A stretch of 64,000 bases of DNA from Closterium sp. NIES-65. Its lineage: Eukaryota; Streptophyta; Zygnematophyceae; Desmidiales; Closteriaceae. Position 1 is the stretch's first letter. Every line of letters begins with the position of its first letter. The notes beneath the pieces were generated by a model that worked only from the letters and a program-made list of their open reading frames with translations, searched no databases and was not told the DNA's origin. Positions 35,230 to 45,100 of the stretch are shown one piece after another. Position numbers and translations under genes: made by a program. Location: positions 2,303,501 through 2,367,500 of the forward strand of contig CANXME010002160.1 in NCBI GenBank assembly GCA_948144175.1. Reading direction: 5' to 3'.

Positions 35230-38200
35230 TCAAAAGGAGAGCAAGTGAGGCAAGACAGGCACAAGACCCAGCTGGGTGCAGAGGCGCTGATGGTCACAAG
35301 GCGCGAGTGCCTTGGTGAACACATCAGCAGTGTTGGCCTCAGAGGCCATGTACGCAAGCCGCAACTGTCCACGCTGCTGCAGCTCACGAGCAAGGAAGTA
35401 GCGAAGAGCAATGTGCTTCGTTCTGTGCTCCAGACGCTGCTCTCGACACAAGGCCAGCATGGCCTTGTTGTCTACGTACAGAACTGGAGGAGAACGAGGC
35501 GGCTCTCCAAGGTCAGTCAGCAGGTAGGTGAGCCAGCGAAGCTCCTGTGCAGCCATGGCCCCAGCATAGATCTCAGCCTCACAACTGGAGCTGAGAACCG
35601 AAGACGAGCGAGTAGCCCGCCACGAGACAGAGCCGGAACCAAGACTGAAGGTGTAACCCTGTGACGACCGCTGCGTAGCCTGGTCGTCAGCCCAAGAAGC
35701 GTCCGCGTGCCCTGTAAGGACCACTGGACTCCGCCCTCCAAGCACTAGCCCCATGCCCGATGTACTGCACAGGTAGCGCAACACCCTCTTCGCTGCAGCC
35801 ATGTGCTCTGGTCGGTGTCTCCCAGGAGCAACATAGCGTGCAAGAATGCTCAGAGGGTATGCAAGGTCAGGTCGTGTGCAGGTCATCAGGTACATGAGGC
35901 AGCCAACAAGCTCTGGGTACGGGCCACTCGACTCTACGGACTCATCCGAAGGCAGAGCTGAGAGCGAGTGGTGAGTAGACAGAGGAGTGGCCTGAGGCGA
36001 GGAGTACGTGAAGCCGAAGCGCTGAAGGACCTGCTGCACCATGTGTGACTGAGTCAAGGTAATGGTGCGGCGTGCTCTGTCCCGAGTGATCTGCAAGCCA
36101 AGGTAGCTGCGCAGTTCACCCAGGTCTGTGCACGTGTGTCTCTTCAGCAGCTCGGACTTCACGTAGGCGAGTCCAGCAGTGTCCGCTGTGGCAAAGACCA
36201 AGTCGTCGACGTACACGAGGATGTAGAACGGCGGCAGAGAAGTGTCGGTGCGCATAAACAGCGACGGGTCAGCAGTAGAAGGAGCGAACCCAAGAGCCGC
36301 AAGTGTAGTCCTCATTGTGTCGTGCCACTCACGCGGTGCCCGGCGGAGACCGTAGACTGGCCGTCGGAGGCTCCACTGGGTGCCAAGAGGGAAAGTCCCA
36401 GTGAAGCCTGGTGGACGGCGCAGCCAGATCTCCTCGTGCAGGCTACCCTGCAGGAACGCAGTGCTCAAGTCGAGAGAGTGAAGCTCGTAGTCGTGCTGAG
36501 CGGCTATGTGCAGCAGCACCCGAAGAGTGGTCATCTTCGGGGTGGGAGAGAAGGTCTGAAAGTAGTCAACTCCCTGCCGCTGACTGAAGCCAAGAGCAAC
36601 GTACCGCGCCTTGAAGACAGGTGGAGAGCCCGGCGGCCGCTTCACCCTGAAGATCCACATGCCACTGACGATGTTCGCCCCAGGAGGGGGAACTGCGTCA
36701 ACGTAGGTGCCTGTGGACTTCCAGGAAGCCATCTCTGCATCCATAGCTGCCTGCCACTGAGAGGAGTAGGGACCCTCTACGGCCTCCGCGTAAGAGCGCG
36801 GGGTCGGGATGTCTAGTGCATCCGGGTCTCCCTCAGGAGCAAGCAGTACAGACGCGAGATGAGGTGAAGCAGCCGCCAGACACTGTAACTCCTCCTGCGT
36901 GTCCTCTAGGACGTCCGTGCCAAGAGCACACTCACCCCCGACGGACGGAGGACAGACAGACGCAGACTTAGCAACAAGACTAGCAGCGTAGTCTAGACGA
37001 CAGCGAGCAGCAAAGTCGACGAGCTCAGCGACAAGGGCAGACGCTTCAGTGGACTCAAACGAGGGGTCAGTGACGACAGTAGCAAGGAGACGCGTGACAG
37101 TAGGACTGGCAGCACGAAGAGAGTCCGACTCAGGGTCGGCAAGCGCAGGAAGAGAGGACTCAGGAGGAGAAGGCAAAGGGGGACGCAGAGGAGCAGTGGA
37201 CGGACGCAGAGACATCCGGTGCGTGCCAGGGACAGGAGGAGGACGCTGACGCGAACCGCGACCACTAGTGCGAGCAGCACGAACAGGCGACGCAGGACGA
37301 GACGCAGGCTCACGACGCTCAGCAAGACCTCCAGTAGGACCAGTGTAAGGAGAGGGAGCAGGCAGTGGAGAGGAAGGCTCCAACAGTGACTGCGACTGGA
37401 CAGGCTGTGGACACTCTACCGGAGGAGAAAGACCAAGAACCTGCTGCAGGAGCGGAACGAAGTACGGCCGAGGCCGCGCGGCAACTCCAGACTTAGCAGG
37501 GACAGCACAAGCACCCTCAGCGACAGCACCAGCGCCACCAGCACCTCCAGCAGCAGGACCTCCAGCAGCACCAGCAGCAGAACCACCGCCAGGACAGACA
37601 GCAGCTGTCTCAGCACCAACACCCTCAGCAGCTCCAGCTCCAGTAGGACCCGCAGGCCCAGCACCTCCGGGACCGGCAGGACCAGCACCCTCGACACTCG
37701 AGGAAGCTCCAGCTCCAGCAGCACGCCTCCAGCGGCGAGCAAACCACTCGCGCAGCTCCTGTGGAGAGAGGGGCTCCCGGCGAGACGCAGCAGCAGGAGA
37801 AACCCCAGGCTCAACAGCTCCAGACGGAGCACCCCCAGGCTCAGCAGCTCCAGACTCAGTACCCCCAGGCTCAGCAGCTCCCGACCCAGCACCCCCAGAC
37901 CCAGCACCCCCTAGCTCAGCAGCTCCAGGCACCGCACCCCCTGACGCAGCACCCCCAGGCTCAGCACCCTCCGTAGTAGCACTCCCAGGCCCAGCACCCT
38001 CAGGCTCAGCACCCCCAGTAGCAGCACCTCCAGGCTCGGCACCCCCGCGCATAGCACCCCCAGAGTCAGCACCCCCAGGCTCAGCACCCGCAGCAGCACC
38101 AGAGTCACCAGTAACCTCGACCGGGTCAACTGCGTCTACCTGGGACACACCTGAGGGGGCAGGAACCTGAGGGGGGAGGGGGTCTACCGGGGGGGGAACT

Positions 38201-41146
38201 GGCACAAGGAAGTCCGGCGGAGGGGGGAGGGAAGGAGTGCGGTAGGGGAAGAGGCGGTAGAAGGGGACTGACTCGTCGAACGTGACGTCCTGGGAGGAAA
38301 GAACACTACGAGAGGAGGGGTGGTAAAACTGCCACCCGGGAGCGTCCGTGGGGAAGCCAAGGAAGACACAGGGAGCAGCACGAGGGGACAGCTTGTCCGC
38401 AGACAAGTCGCGGACAAACGCCCGAGATCCCCAGACACGGAACGCCGACGCATCGCCAACCTTCCCCGTCCACAGCAAAGCTGGGGAGGTCTCCGGTCGG
38501 GAGACTCTGGGCTGAAGGTTGATCTGATGCGCGGCGTACCGAACCGCAAACGGCCACAGAAAATGGGGGGCAGCCGCATGCACCATGGACGTACGGGCGA
38601 CGTCCATGACAATGCCGATGCGGCGCTCAGCAATCCCATTCTGCTTTGGAGAGTCCGGAAGCGTGAAGGTCTGGCGGATGCCTCGTGCCCGACAGTAGGC
38701 TCGCAGAAGGCCGGAGGAGAACTCTCCGCCTCTGTCCGAATGCAGACGCAGAACAGGAAAGTCCGAGCCAAAGCTCTGCCGGAGCTGGAGACGAGCTGCG
38801 CGGATCCAGTCGATCAACACCTTAGTGACCTCACCCTTGCTGCGCAAGGGGAAGACTGTGGTGTAACGCGAGTAGTCGTCAACCATCAGCAGGAAGTAGC
38901 GCTCGTGACCCTGTCCACGGACGCGGGCTGGGCCCCACACGTCCATGTGAAGCGTCTGCATCGGGGCCTCCGTCGGAGGGAACGGGGAGGAGTGAGGGGT
39001 AGCCCGCAGGCGACCCTCTACACAGGGGACACTGGGAGGGCCAGGCCCCGGAGGAAGGGGAGGGAGGGACCGGGGAAGGCCAGAGACAAGAAGGCGAGAG
39101 GCCATGCCCCGGAGACAAGGCAGGGAGGGGTGACCCATCCTGTGGTGCTACAGGAGGGTCTCGTGGGACAGGAGGCGACACGAGCAGGGGGCAGACTCAG
39201 GACTAGACCTGGACGCTGCAGCAAACACCTGACCCGACGCAGCTACCTGACCAGACGCAGGAGAAGGAGACGGAACAGTGAGTGTATACAGGCTCGACCC
39301 TGGACCACGTGTGAATGTGGTCAGGTGTCGACCCGTGTCCGCGTCCGTGCAGTGGGTGACTCGTCGGCGTGCAGGGGTGAACTGGTCAGCCCCTGCATCC
39401 TGTAGGTCAGCACCCGCCACCAAGTTCGTAGAGAACGAGGGGAGGTAGAGACCAGACAGGGCGCCAGACGGGACTGCAGGGCACGGCACGACAGTGGAGT
39501 AGCGAGCCAGAACAGGACCCCCGGAGGGGTCTGCCAAGGAGACCGCCACTGGCCGACTAAGCGGCGTGAGTGTGGTGCGGTCTCGAAAGAAGGAGCGAGA
39601 CGCCCCGGAGTCAAGAGTGAAAGTGAGAGAGGGTGAAGTCGGCACAGTACCTGAGAGAGCAGACTCACCAGCACCAGAAGACGCAGACTCACTGGCACCT
39701 AGAGCAACAGCCTCACCAGCACCTGGAGCAGCAGCCTCAACAGCACCTAGAGCCGCAGTCACCCTCCTCACTAATAGTCACAGCATACATAGCAGCAAGA
39801 ATAGCATCAAAGTCAAGATCAAAGATAGCTACTCCAGCCCTAGACAGCTGGTCCCAGCGAGGGATCTCAGAGGCGTCAGGAAACTGGCGGCGCCAAGCGT
39901 CAGTCAGGCGGCCGAAGCAACGCTGGGCGGAGTGTGGACCACCACACTGCTCACCCGCACGGTCGCCAGTGCGCAGGACGTAAGTGCACGGACCAGTACC
40001 CCCACCCCGCTGACGCGCAGAGTACCACTCACGGAGCTGCTGCGGGGAGAGGGTCTCCTGACCACGCTGCTGCTGCTAGCGCTGACCACCACCGGAGCCA
40101 CTCCTCCTCGGCGCGCCACGACCTCCGCCGCCTCCTCTGCCGCCGCCGCCACCACCTCCACCGCCACCGCCACTCCCACCGTCGCCGCCGCCACCGCCGC
40201 CTCCGCCTCCACCCCCACTACCACCGCCGCTGCCGCCCCCGCCTCCACTGCCTCCGCCGACACCTCCACTCCCGCCACTACTCCCGCTACCACCCTCACC
40301 TCCGCCGCTGCCTCTACCTCCGCCTCCACCGCCCCCGCTGCCTCCACCATCGCCCCTGCCCCCCTTGCTCTTGCCAGAGCGACGTCTCCCGCTGGGGGCA
40401 GACGCCGCTCCGACCGACTCAAAACCAACAAGGTCGGCCGTAGCAGCAGAGGCGACAGAGGGCACGAGGGGGGAGGGGGAACACCCCTCAAAGATGGGGG
40501 CGCGCGGGTCACCACGAGAGGCCCCTACAGCGAGAATGCTCTTCTCGGTTGCGAGGAGGGACTTCTCGAGGATCTCGACAGTGAGAGTGGTGGGGCAGAC
40601 TGCGAGTAGGTCGTCCCTGACTCCGCGAAGGGAGTCAGGGAGGTGGGTGACAATGTAGTAGAGAGTGAAGTACTGGGGGGGGGGGTTCTTGGCGCAGAAC
40701 TCAGCAGGAAGTGCAGCGCGGAAACGAGCGTCACTAGTGCGCAGGTGGGTAATGAGGTCGGCGACTGTGGCAAAAGCAGCAAGGTCGGGAAAGAGGTACG
40801 GTAGCTTGAGGCGGCTCAGTGCAGCAGTGGCAGGGGTGGAGTAGCGTGCGATAACGGCGTCGTACAAGGTCTTAGCACTCTTGTACGACCCAAAGTGCGC
40901 ACGCTCAGCGGGAGGGAGGTGGCGACGCACAGCAAGACGTGCAGCAGCATCGCGTGTGGCCCACACTGAGCGAACAGTGGCATCCTCAGTAGCAGCAGGG
41001 GCGAGAGAGGCACCAGAAGTTAGATCAAAGAGAGAGAGTCCGTCAGCTCTGTCGCACTGTAGGAAAAGCAGTAGGTCGTCTACCCACACGTCAAAGTCAA
41101 TGGCTCTGCCCTCAGCGTCAAAGGCGAGGACACTGGGGGTAGCCAT
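35230..41146 (-). pseudogene. copia C gag-PR-INT-RT-RH polyprotein, disrupted
   Basis: Starts at ATG 41146 (MATPSVLAFDAEGRAIDFDV). Lesions: TAG near 40076 in the Gln-rich linker, a frameshift between 40076 and 39771, and TAG near 39145 replacing the Trp before HHRMGHPSLP. From 39138 to the stop at 35230 the frame is open for 1302 residues and carries integrase, the RT motif YVDDLVFA and RNase H. A TFTLPDSPKQNGIAERR variant (Lys for Gln) occurs in the integrase. Confidence 0.9.
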
Positions 41147-41199
41147 GATAGCAGTAGAGAGAGGGCAGTGCGCAGAGTAAAGCTCAGTGCTCACCAGAC

Positions 41200-42000
41200 A
41201 GGGCTGTGCAGGGAGGGCTCGGGCGGCTCGGGCGGCCTGGGCGGCTCGGGCGGCTTTGGCGGCTCGGGCGGCTCGGGCGGCTCGACTGCTGGGCTGCTCG
41301 GGCGGGTCGGGCGGCACTGCAGCTGGGGCGGCTCGGCTGCTGGGGCGGCTCGGCTGCTGGGGCGGCTCGGCTGCTGGGGCGGCTCGGCGGCTGGGGCGGC
41401 TCGGCTGCTGGGGCGGCTCTGCTGCTGGGGCGGCTCGGCCGGGAGATGCAGGGGCGGGGCCGTCAGGTGCAGCGGCGGGTCGACCGGTGCAGCGGCGGGC
41501 CGGCAGGTGCAGCGGCGGGGCCGTAGGGTGCAGCGGCGGGCCGGTAGGTGCAGCGGCGGGGCCGTCAGGTGAAGCGGCGGGCCGCTGGGTGCAGCGGCGG
41601 GCCGTAGGTGCAGCGGCTGGGCCGTCAGGTGAAGCGGCGGGCCGTAGGGTGCAGCGGCGGGGCGGCAGGCGCAGCGGCGGGGCCGGCAGGTGAGGCGGCG
41701 GGCCGTAGGGTGCAGCGGCGGGCCGGCAGGTGCAGTGGCGGGGCCGTCAGGTGCAGCGGCGGGCCGGCAGGGCCGCGTCAGAGTAGGCGGCGGGGCCGCG
41801 ACAGTGGAGGCGGCGGGGCCGCGTCAAGCAGGCGGCTGGGCCGCGTCAGTGGAGGCGGCGGGGCCGCGTCAAGCAGGCGGCGGGGCCGCGACCAAGCGGG
41901 CGTCAGGGCCGCGTTAGAGCCGGCGGCGGGGCCGCGTCAGTGGAGGCGGCGGGGCTGCGTCAAGCAGGCGGCGGGGCCGCGATCAGGAGGGGCAGCGGGG
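41200..42000 (-). repeat. GC-rich tandem-repeat leader of copia C
   Basis: 41210-41445 is an array of GGGGCGGCTCGGCTGCT-type units; 41446-42000 holds GCAGCGGCGGGCCGGCAGGT-type and GGCGGCGGGGCCGCGTCA-type units. Same order as in the leader of B but with different copy numbers. Confidence 0.88.
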
Positions 42001-42004
42001 CCGC

Positions 42005-42111
42005 GAGGGAAATGGCGACCCGAGGGGTCGCTAAAAAAAATGCGCGCCTCGGGGCGCGCTTCGGTGGGCCCTAAAAAAAAACGGTCCTTAGGAAGGACCC
42101 GCTCTATACCA
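42005..42111 (-). promoter_or_regulatory. primer site and stem-loop series, copia C
   Basis: On the minus strand: the primer site, then GGTCCTT-CCT-AAGGACC (42083-42099, 7 bp stem), a T9 run, the palindrome GGGCCC, the GCGCGCC/GGCGCGC hairpin, another T run and the GCGACCCCTCGGGTCGC hairpin. Same layout as in copia B. Confidence 0.65.
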
Positions 42112-42241
42112 TGTGAAACAAGTAAACAGGAATGATGAATGACTAAGGAAAGATTGGGTACAAATGCAACCCTAGAAACCCTGTACCCCATATGTGCTAC
42201 CCCACTATAACCTACAGCAACTATGTCATATAAATCTGACA
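42112..42241 (-). repeat. 5' LTR of copia C
   Basis: 130 bp partner of 34889-35018; the primer site follows directly on the minus strand. Confidence 0.92.
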
Positions 42242-43047
42242 ATGGGATACCGCGACTTGACTGTTACCCTGTTGAGCGCTCTGTAATCGATGCACATGCG
42301 AAGCCCTCTGTCTTTTTTTGGTGTGAACAGTATGGGTGCGGCGAACGGTGACGAACTCGGTCCGATGAATTTCTTCTCTAACACGTAATCTAATTGCTTC
42401 CTCAATTCGTCGAGCTCGGGCCGTGTCAGTCTGAACTAGCGCTGTACGGTTGGTTGTGCCCCTGGTTCTAATTCTATTCGGTGGTCATGTGCTCGCTGAG
42501 GTGGCAGTCCCTCCGGTAAATCGTCAGGAGAAATCCCCGGGTATCGTTTCAACAGTTCCTGTAGTTTGGGCGATACCGCTGCTAGCAGTTTCTTGAATTC
42601 ACTTGGTTGCTCTTCTTCTTCTACCACTGCAATGTCTACTGCGTAATGTCAGCTCCAGCGGCGACAAAACGTTTCATGGTGGCGGCGTTGACGTGTACCG
42701 TTGAAGACTCAGGCGACTGCCAGCGAGGTAGTTCGACCGAGTTACCGCTACTTCGCACAGTGCAGCCACCCGTCGTCCAGCCAATTCGCGGGTTATACCG
42801 TCGCAGCCAATCACGTCCCAGTAAAATGTCGTGCCCATCCAGTGTCGTCGCGAGCATTTCCTGTGTAAACCCAAAATTCCCCCCGCAACGGACTTTGACT
42901 CTCTCCACCTTTTCCCGTATGGCCAGTGGCATGCCATCAACTAAGCGTGCATCTATCTCTGGTAAACACCGACCAAGTGTCAGTTGCAGTTTCCGTGCGG
43001 TTACGGCATTAACTCAACTGTGACTTGCTCCTCCGTCGATAAAAATC
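42242..43047 (-). pseudogene. gypsy G1 protease C-terminal part and RT N-terminal part
   Basis: On the minus strand the TRIM is followed by the protease active site FIDGGASHS, then a stop, and continues with GGNFGFTQEMLATTLDGHDI and LLGRDWLRRYNPRIGW, a typical gypsy protease tail. After a connecting region (PEGLPPQRAHDHRIELEPG) the RT starts and reaches [20 protein letters not shown] at 42242, where copia C cuts it. Several stops make it non-functional. Confidence 0.8.
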
Positions 43048-43394
43048 TGTCAGAATCCCAACCACTAGACCATTGGGATAAAAGAGCTTGTTTGTGTAGC
43101 GGGTCAGTGCGCCCATAACCCCCTAGGACAACGAGCCTGTAACCCTTCCCTAGGATCAATCGGGGATCACCAGTGGACCTCTGACACCCCCCCGCACTGG
43201 GATGCCCGAAGTGCACACACTAGGATTCGAACCCGAGACCTTCGCTCTGATACCATGTTAGAATCCCAACCACTAGACCATTGGGATAAAAGGGCTTTTT
43301 AAGTAGCGGGTCAGGGCGCCCATAACCCCCCTAGGACAACGAGCCTGTAACCTTTCCCTAGGATCAATCGGGGATCACCAGTGGACCTCTGACA
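43048..43394 (-). mobile_element. TRIM: 347 bp miniature LTR retrotransposon
   Basis: Two 139 bp LTRs (43048-43186 and 43256-43394), starting TGTCAGAGGTCC and ending TTCTAACA or TTCTGACA on the minus strand, flank a 69 bp interior. The interior starts with the primer site TGGTATCAGAGC and ends with the purine tract GTGCGGGGGG. The target duplication AAATC is perfect (43043-43047 and 43395-43399). No coding capacity. It is inserted in the gypsy G1 protease. The LTR end carries TGGTCTAGTGGTTGG (A-box-like) and the interior GGGTTCGAATCC (B-box-like). Confidence 0.92.
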
Positions 43395-44641
43395 AAATCT
43401 TCACTGCTGCTCCCTGTGTTTTCCCGTGGATCAGTACTGGGCAATCCGACGCTGTACCCTCCTTATTCGTCCGAGCCCGATCGATAGCATGAATCGGTAC
43501 TGTGACTCGGTGAGGGTCGGTGGGGTTGGGCGAGCAGGCAGTCTCGTCAGTAGTTGGCCCGATTCCTACTGACTGCTGGCGTTTCCTTGCCTTGGAGACT
43601 CCCTCCCCTGCTCTGCTCCGCGGCGCCTCAGCTCCTCTGGGCACTCACTCTTGCGATGGTCCGGCCTGTTGCAAGCAAAGTAGCGCCCCTTAAACGGCGC
43701 GGCAGTTGCATTTGTCGCAACGGCATGTACGGTGGCGTGCTCGATCGGTCCCCGAGGGCGATGTCCGTAGTAGGATCTCGGTCTCGGACGGTGCAAAATG
43801 TCTATTTTCTCGGCGAGCGTGAGAATCTCGTTGAAATTCGAAAGTCCGCGTAGCATGATTTCGTGCGAGATGTTCGGCTTCAGCCCTCCGACGTAACGGT
43901 CCACCCGCTCCGCTTCGTGCATGTAGCCGACTTGCTCGCATAATGCGAGAAAACTGCTCGTATAGTCTTGGACCGACCCGAGCAGCCGCCAAGTACGCAT
44001 TTTCTGACGCGCCGAAATAGTAGCCGCGATCGGCTCGAAGCGCGCCCGAAGCCCTGCGCACCACGCATCCCACGTGCTGTACTGGGCGGTTTCGCAGAAT
44101 GAGCTCCAGGTGACGGCTGGACCTGCGGACCCTTCCTCTTGCGACAGTGGCTCGTAGGCGCATGGCGACGTCACAATGACTCGCCACCAGTCCATGGCGG
44201 GGCCCCTCAGCAGCAAGACGACGTATCTAATCTTCGGTGCGTCCGACTCGACATAATTTGCGTCTAAGAATACGTTCATCGTGAAGACCCACGACTGAAC
44301 CGTCGGACCTCCACGCTGGCTCGGGTCGAAACAGGGCGGGCGCTGCGGCTTGAGTGGCATTGGCGCCATGATGGCGTGGTCGCCGCTTGTCGCCGCAAAT
44401 TCCACGTGCCGACGGGCTTCGCGAGGCTCCCGTGAGCTTGGCGCAACCCTGTTCCTTTCCATGCTAGGCATCGAATGGGCGGCGCCATCACTGGCTGCGC
44501 CTGAGCGTTGTCCCACGCTGTCATTCTGTGTCGGTGTGCCTGATGAAATGATGATCGGCTCCTCCGATTGTGCAGGTGCATTTGCAGGTGCGTCGACTCC
44601 TCAACTTGGCACACGAGACGGTCGAGTTGCTCCTACGTTAG
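43395..44641 (-). pseudogene. gypsy G1 gag with zinc knuckle
   Basis: The frame 44516-43566 encodes a retrotransposon gag capsid region (VQSWVFTMNVFLDANYVES, MDWWRV, WCAGLRARFEPI, YTSSFLALCEQVGYM, RYVGGLKPNI) and a degenerate CCHC knuckle (RYFACNRPDHRKSECPEEL, first Cys-x2-Cys reduced). A short upstream frame including MAEFTLATLT ends at a stop, so the true N-terminus is shifted. 43395-43565 leads into the protease. Capsid proteins of this type assemble the RNA-packaging particle. Confidence 0.8.
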
Positions 44642-44735
44642 TGTTGCGAGAGTGAATTCGGCCATGGCGGGGGTGTCGGGCAAGCTCAACGAGAGCCTCT
44701 GTTGTGGCCGTGCGTGCTTACGAGAGAGCACTACG

Positions 44736-44867
44736 TGTTGGAATCACTGAACAGGAATGAATGAACTAGCAGTGAAATGAGTACAAGTACCTAACCCTAG
44801 AATTGTGTACCCCCTATAGGCTAACCCACTGTAGCCTAAACTAACACAACATATATAATGTTTGCCA
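44736..44867 (-). repeat. 3' LTR of copia D
   Basis: 132 bp; on the minus strand TGGCAAACATTATATATG to CAGTGATTCCAACA. The internal GTACCCC-type core is shared with the B, C and F LTRs but the ends differ. The purine tract GGGGGTG precedes it. Confidence 0.82.
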
Positions 44868-45100
44868 CACCCCCATAGGCAAAGTGGGGGAGAACTAGGG
44901 GTCACAAGACCAGTCAAGGCAAAGCAAGGCAAAGCAAGCTCAGGGTGGATCTCAAGGAAACCACACAAATTCCGAGCACAAGCAAGTGGTCACAAGACCA
45001 GTTCACATGCAGGTTTATAATAGAGCAAAAGGTACAATGATCACAACCTAGCAAGAGTAAACATGCAGGTATATATATAGAGATCACAGTACAAACAGAC

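Larger units (their letters stand above)
34889..42241 (-). mobile_element. full-length copia element C inside gypsy G1
   Basis: 7353 bp with 130 bp LTRs (34889-35018 and 42112-42241). The target is ATGGG: left copy at 34884-34888, right copy overlapping the last LTR base, so the duplication is 4-5 bp. The two LTRs differ at two sites that I noticed. The primer site lies at 42100-42111 and the purine tract just inside the 3' LTR. The element is closely similar to B. Confidence 0.93.
32981..44735 (-). mobile_element. gypsy element G1, split by copia C and a TRIM
   Basis: Minus-strand order is gag (about 44640-43566), protease (around 43400-42640), RT first part (42600-42242), copia C insert, RT second part and RNase H (34884-33840) and integrase (about 33800-33205). 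Removing C restores the RT stretch YPIPRADELIDQL across the junction, proving that C split it. The 3' end is deleted after the integrase core. 33077-33113 matches 50889-50926 of G2 and is probably LTR. The 5' LTR is cut off by copia D at 44736. Confidence 0.85.

Noticed and set aside
43187-43260. A genuine tRNA gene on the minus strand (GGGTTCGAATCC)
   Set aside because: No closed acceptor stem or full cloverleaf could be built, and the sequence lies across the LTR/interior junction of a TRIM. I treat it as a tRNA-like promoter remnant.
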